DNA of 64,000 nucleotides from Pseudomonas cichorii. Lineage in GTDB: Bacteria; Pseudomonadota; Gammaproteobacteria; Pseudomonadales; Pseudomonadaceae. Below the pieces are notes generated by a model that did no database searches, had not been told where the DNA came from, and saw only the letters and a program-made list of their open reading frames with translations. Below, in pieces: positions 61,789-64,000 of this stretch. Within the stretch, counting starts at the first letter, position 1, and each line of letters opens with the position of its first letter. The position numbers and the translations under genes are program-made. Where the stretch lies: contig NZ_RBRE01000059.1 in the NCBI RefSeq assembly GCF_003700275.1, forward strand, positions 58,955 through 122,954, in the 5' to 3' direction.

Positions 61789-62448
61789 TCAGGTATAGGT
61801 TTCTTCCAGCTCCGTGAGCTGTTCCTCGATGGCCGTCATCAGGGTTTCCCAGTCGGCCTGGGTTCTTTGCCAGGCTTCGCCTTCATGGACATAGAGCAGA
61901 TCCACGATCGAGTGGGTGACCTTGCCCTTGCCAACTACCCCGAAGGCTTCGGCATTCAGCGCACGCGCCAGCATCTCGAGTTCAGCGGCATGGTTGAGCC
62001 AGCGCCAGTGGCTTTTGATCACCACCTTGTCGAGCAGAATGCACTGCTTCTTGAACGCCCTCATGGCCAGCCCGAGCGGACTGGCACTTAGCAACGAATC
62101 GATCTGGCGTGTATCGCCGCTGCTCTTCTGCTCGGCATTCGGGCCGAAAAACCATTCGTTGAAACCAATCTCGACCTCCCGAAACGCGACACTGGCATCC
62201 CAGATCACACTGAGCGCCTTGTGCTGGCGCACATCACGCTTCCAGGACCCATAAGCCCTGAACGCCACACCCGCGATCCCGATCACCGCCAGGGCTTCGA
62301 TCAGCGAAGAGGCCGAATACAAGACAAAATAAGCATCCACCGCCCGACCAGGATGACCGCCGGAAAGCGCACTGTAGAAAGTCGCCGCAACAATGACCAT
62401 CAACGCAAGACAGGCACTGTAGAACCCGAAGGCATAAGGGTCTTTCAT
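61789..62448 (-). CDS. Two-TM membrane protein of unknown function
   Basis: 219 aa. Two N-terminal helices (about 7-27 and 40-63) are followed by a basic segment (YGSWKRDVRQHK) and a soluble, largely helical domain (about 75-219). Not recognised. It lies between the oxidoreductase and the CRISPR array; its stop is 47 bp from the convergent oxidoreductase stop. Confidence 0.7.
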   Translation of the reverse strand: MKDPYAFGFYSACLALMVIVAATFYSALSGGHPGRAVDAYFVLYSASSLIEALAVIGIAGVAFRAYGSWKRDVRQHKALSVIWDASVAFREVEIGFNEWFFGPNAEQKSSGDTRQIDSLLSASPLGLAMRAFKKQCILLDKVVIKSHWRWLNHAAELEMLARALNAEAFGVVGKGKVTHSIVDLLYVHEGEAWQRTQADWETLMTAIEEQLTELEETYT

Positions 62449-62596
62449 TATTATTCTTGTCCCTATCAGTCAAGGTGGCTGGAGCATCAACCGCTTAAAT
62501 GATGGGATTGAGGGTAGTCGAGAGTGGGGGTGTTTGCAGCGAGGGCTGACCGGAGCGGGCTTAGTGACTGAGTATCGTCAGTGGGTGGGTACGGGG

Positions 62597-62985
62597 TTTT
62601 TGAGCTGCCTGTGCGGCAGTGAAGAGTTGCATTAGAGAATGCATGCAATCCATCCTTTTCTGAGCTGCCTATGCGGCAGTGAAGGATCAATCCCACAAGC
62701 GCGACACGCCCAGGAATTTCTGAGCTGCCTATGCGGCAGTGAAGAGTTCCATTTCGGCCCGCTCAAGCAGGGCGTATTTCTGAGCTGCCTATGCGGCAGT
62801 GAAGCGCTCGAACTTGGGTGGCGGCCCCTTCCAGGTTTTCTGAGCTGCCTATGCGGCAGTGAAGATCAATCAGCAGCTGCATCGCCTGCGCAATATTTTT
62901 CTGAGCTGCCTATGCGGCAGTGAAGATGAAAGAAACGACGGTAAACAGGAACGCATGTTTCTGAGCTGCCTATGCGGCAGTGAAG
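62597..62985 (-). CRISPR. Orphan CRISPR array, type I-F-like repeat, 7 repeats / 6 spacers
   Basis: 28-bp repeats start at 62597, 62657, 62717, 62777, 62837, 62898 and 62958. Plus-strand ends are TTTCTGAGCTGCC and GCGGCAGTGAAG; the minus strand begins CTTCACTGCCGCATAGGC, close to I-F repeats of P. aeruginosa. Spacers are 32, 32, 32, 32, 33 and 32 bp. The left-most repeat has two changes, so it is the trailer end. The leader is on the right and transcription is on the minus strand. No cas gene lies in the window. Confidence 0.95.
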
Positions 62986-63110
62986 TAGACACTTTGCTCA
63001 ATAACTCAGCGTTTTTAAAGAGAAATCATCCTCGGGAGGCTGTTTTACCCTTTTTTTCAGGGCTTTCATAAGTCATTGATTTCAAAAGCCATCGATAACA
63101 CCTGAAAAAA
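62986..63110 (-). promoter_or_regulatory. Probable CRISPR leader
   Basis: A/T-rich sequence on the side of the array with intact repeats. It includes ACCCTTTTTTTCAGGG (about 63047-63062). The leader role is inferred from repeat orientation; the right limit is uncertain. Confidence 0.6.
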
Positions 63111-63202
63111 GAGGGTCAACAATACCTACGGTGATTGATCCCAAGCCTGTCCCGGATCTTGCCTGAGATCAGGCCACTTCAGCACGTGCAGGCAATGTCG
63201 GG

Positions 63203-63733
63203 TCAGGTTGCGAAGGCATCCAGCACCTTGCGTAACACGCCCCGTCGGGGTGGCAGCGGAACTTCCAGTGCCACCTGCGGCATGTCCAGCAATCTAATCC
63301 ACGACTCATCGCGCCACTGCATCACGCTCAATGACGTGCCTGGCCATTGCAGGTGGCAGATCTTCGGGTTGTCCAAGGTGGCATTTTGTGGCGCGTGCAA
63401 TACCGTCAGCACTTCATGCGTCAGCCACTGCCGCAGCGCCCGGTTTTCAGGCACGTAGTGATGAACCAGCAACGCAAACGCGCCGGATTCACTGACCATT
63501 AACTGCTTCTGCCAGTTGCCATTGGCCTGCAACCAGACCATCCGACGCTGATCGGCATCCAGCTTGAGCACCGAGCGTTCGCCTAGTGTCTGGCCCATCA
63601 AGCGAGCAAGATCGGCAAGGCAAAACCATGCCTGAGCTTCGGTGAATATTGCTCTTAGCATCCGGTGATGGCGGAAGAACAGGGTGGCTTCAAAAGAGTC
63701 GGTACAGGGAGATGTTGGCAAGGTATTTCGCAT
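63203..63733 (-). CDS. BRO-N domain protein, phage-antirepressor-like
   Basis: 176 aa from MRNTLPTSPCTDSF; a start 13 codons earlier has no ribosome site. BRO-N/antirepressor domain (about 14-120): TLFFRHHRMLRAIFTEAQAWFCLADLARLMG, WLQANGNWQKQLMVSESGAFALL, ENRALRQWLTHEVLTVL (quoted in parts). The C-terminal 55 residues are unrelated to known antirepressor tails. No other phage gene is near. A DNA-binding regulatory role is inferred. Confidence 0.78.
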   Translation of the reverse strand: MRNTLPTSPCTDSFEATLFFRHHRMLRAIFTEAQAWFCLADLARLMGQTLGERSVLKLDADQRRMVWLQANGNWQKQLMVSESGAFALLVHHYVPENRALRQWLTHEVLTVLHAPQNATLDNPKICHLQWPGTSLSVMQWRDESWIRLLDMPQVALEVPLPPRRGVLRKVLDAFAT

Positions 63734-64000
63734 GGATGGCACTCTACTTGGATTACTCGTTAGAGCTGTCATGCATTGTCGCCAAACAATGGGTGGCAGC
63801 TGTGTGAGGGTTGGCGAACCGGCAAGTAGATAAACCCGGCAGGCCCGAAGGCCTCCCGCACACAGCCGCCATAACGCGGGCGCAGACAGCATAAAACGTC
63901 TGCGCCGTGATGGGGAGTATTTGTACTTGATCGGGTCGCCAAACCCTTTCGCCGATGTTGCAGCGAATGGCGGGGAGGTTAGCCTGTAGTGGTCAACTTT
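63734..64000. other. Right-edge non-coding stretch
   Basis: 267 bp upstream of the BRO-N gene with no supported gene, tRNA or repeat. It should contain the BRO-N promoter. Confidence 0.4.

Noticed and set aside
62639..62923. Repetitive protein with FLSCLCGSE units
   Set aside because: Produced by the CRISPR array: the 60-bp repeat-spacer period is a multiple of three, so repeats read in frame until the 33-bp spacer.

Overview
The window looks like chromosomal DNA of a Pseudomonas, most probably the P. syringae group or a close relative. This rests on gene content and protein recognition: the Entner-Doudoroff and glucose-uptake cluster in Pseudomonas arrangement, a PigA-type heme oxygenase, a Pseudomonas-type HexR, the GcsR/gcv pair, cyoABCDE and REP palindromes of the GGGAGCGAATTCATTCGCG type. 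No rRNA or tRNA gene was seen. The species assignment is inference.

Layout. 1-6.5 kb: glycine cleavage operon gcvH-gcvP-gcvT (minus) with its TyrR-type sigma-54 activator. A -24/-12 promoter and two tandem 18-bp enhancer sites are visible between them. 6.6-12.6 kb: a DUF5064 gene, then an iron/heme cell-surface-signalling unit (ECF sigma factor, FecR-type anti-sigma, STN-containing TonB receptor, heme oxygenase, YbaN-like membrane protein) with Fur-like palindromes. 12.6-31.7 kb: the glucose regulon: gap / edd-glk-gltR-gtrS / gtsABCD-oprB-mutarotase / hexR / zwf-pgl-eda. HexR operators lie in the gap-edd gap and a weaker one precedes zwf. AANAANAA (Hfq/Crc-type) motifs precede gltR, gtsA and oprB. 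A delta-60 repeat protein gene, apparently foreign to the regulon, sits between gtrS and gtsA.

31.8-41 kb: a small DUF3820 gene, a PA2169-type four-helix protein, a membrane diguanylate cyclase, and an operon for an RND efflux pump (adaptor and pump, no outer-membrane channel) with its two-component system. 41-47.7 kb: a chaperone-usher fimbrial locus: a very short stand-alone pilin-like gene with its own terminator, then major pilin, chaperone, usher, second chaperone and tip adhesin. 47.8-50.7 kb: small conserved genes, a YkgJ cysteine-cluster protein, a GNAT acetyltransferase and a CheV coupling protein.

51.2-57.1 kb: dsbB followed by the cytochrome bo3 oxidase operon cyoABCDE. 57.2-64 kb: branched-chain aminotransferase, a CoiA-like zinc-motif protein of unknown role, a PheC-like periplasmic protein, an ArsR regulator with a zinc-less MDR oxidoreductase, a two-TM protein of unknown function, an orphan type I-F-like CRISPR array (7 repeats, 6 spacers, no cas genes in the window) and a BRO-N protein.

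Most of the window is conserved core metabolism. The accessory items most worth checking are the delta-60 gene in the sugar regulon, the short pilin with its terminator, the second chaperone with an altered anchor residue, the CoiA-like protein, the orphan CRISPR array with the neighbouring BRO-N gene, and a 55-bp terminal-inverted-repeat element inserted between two REP palindromes.
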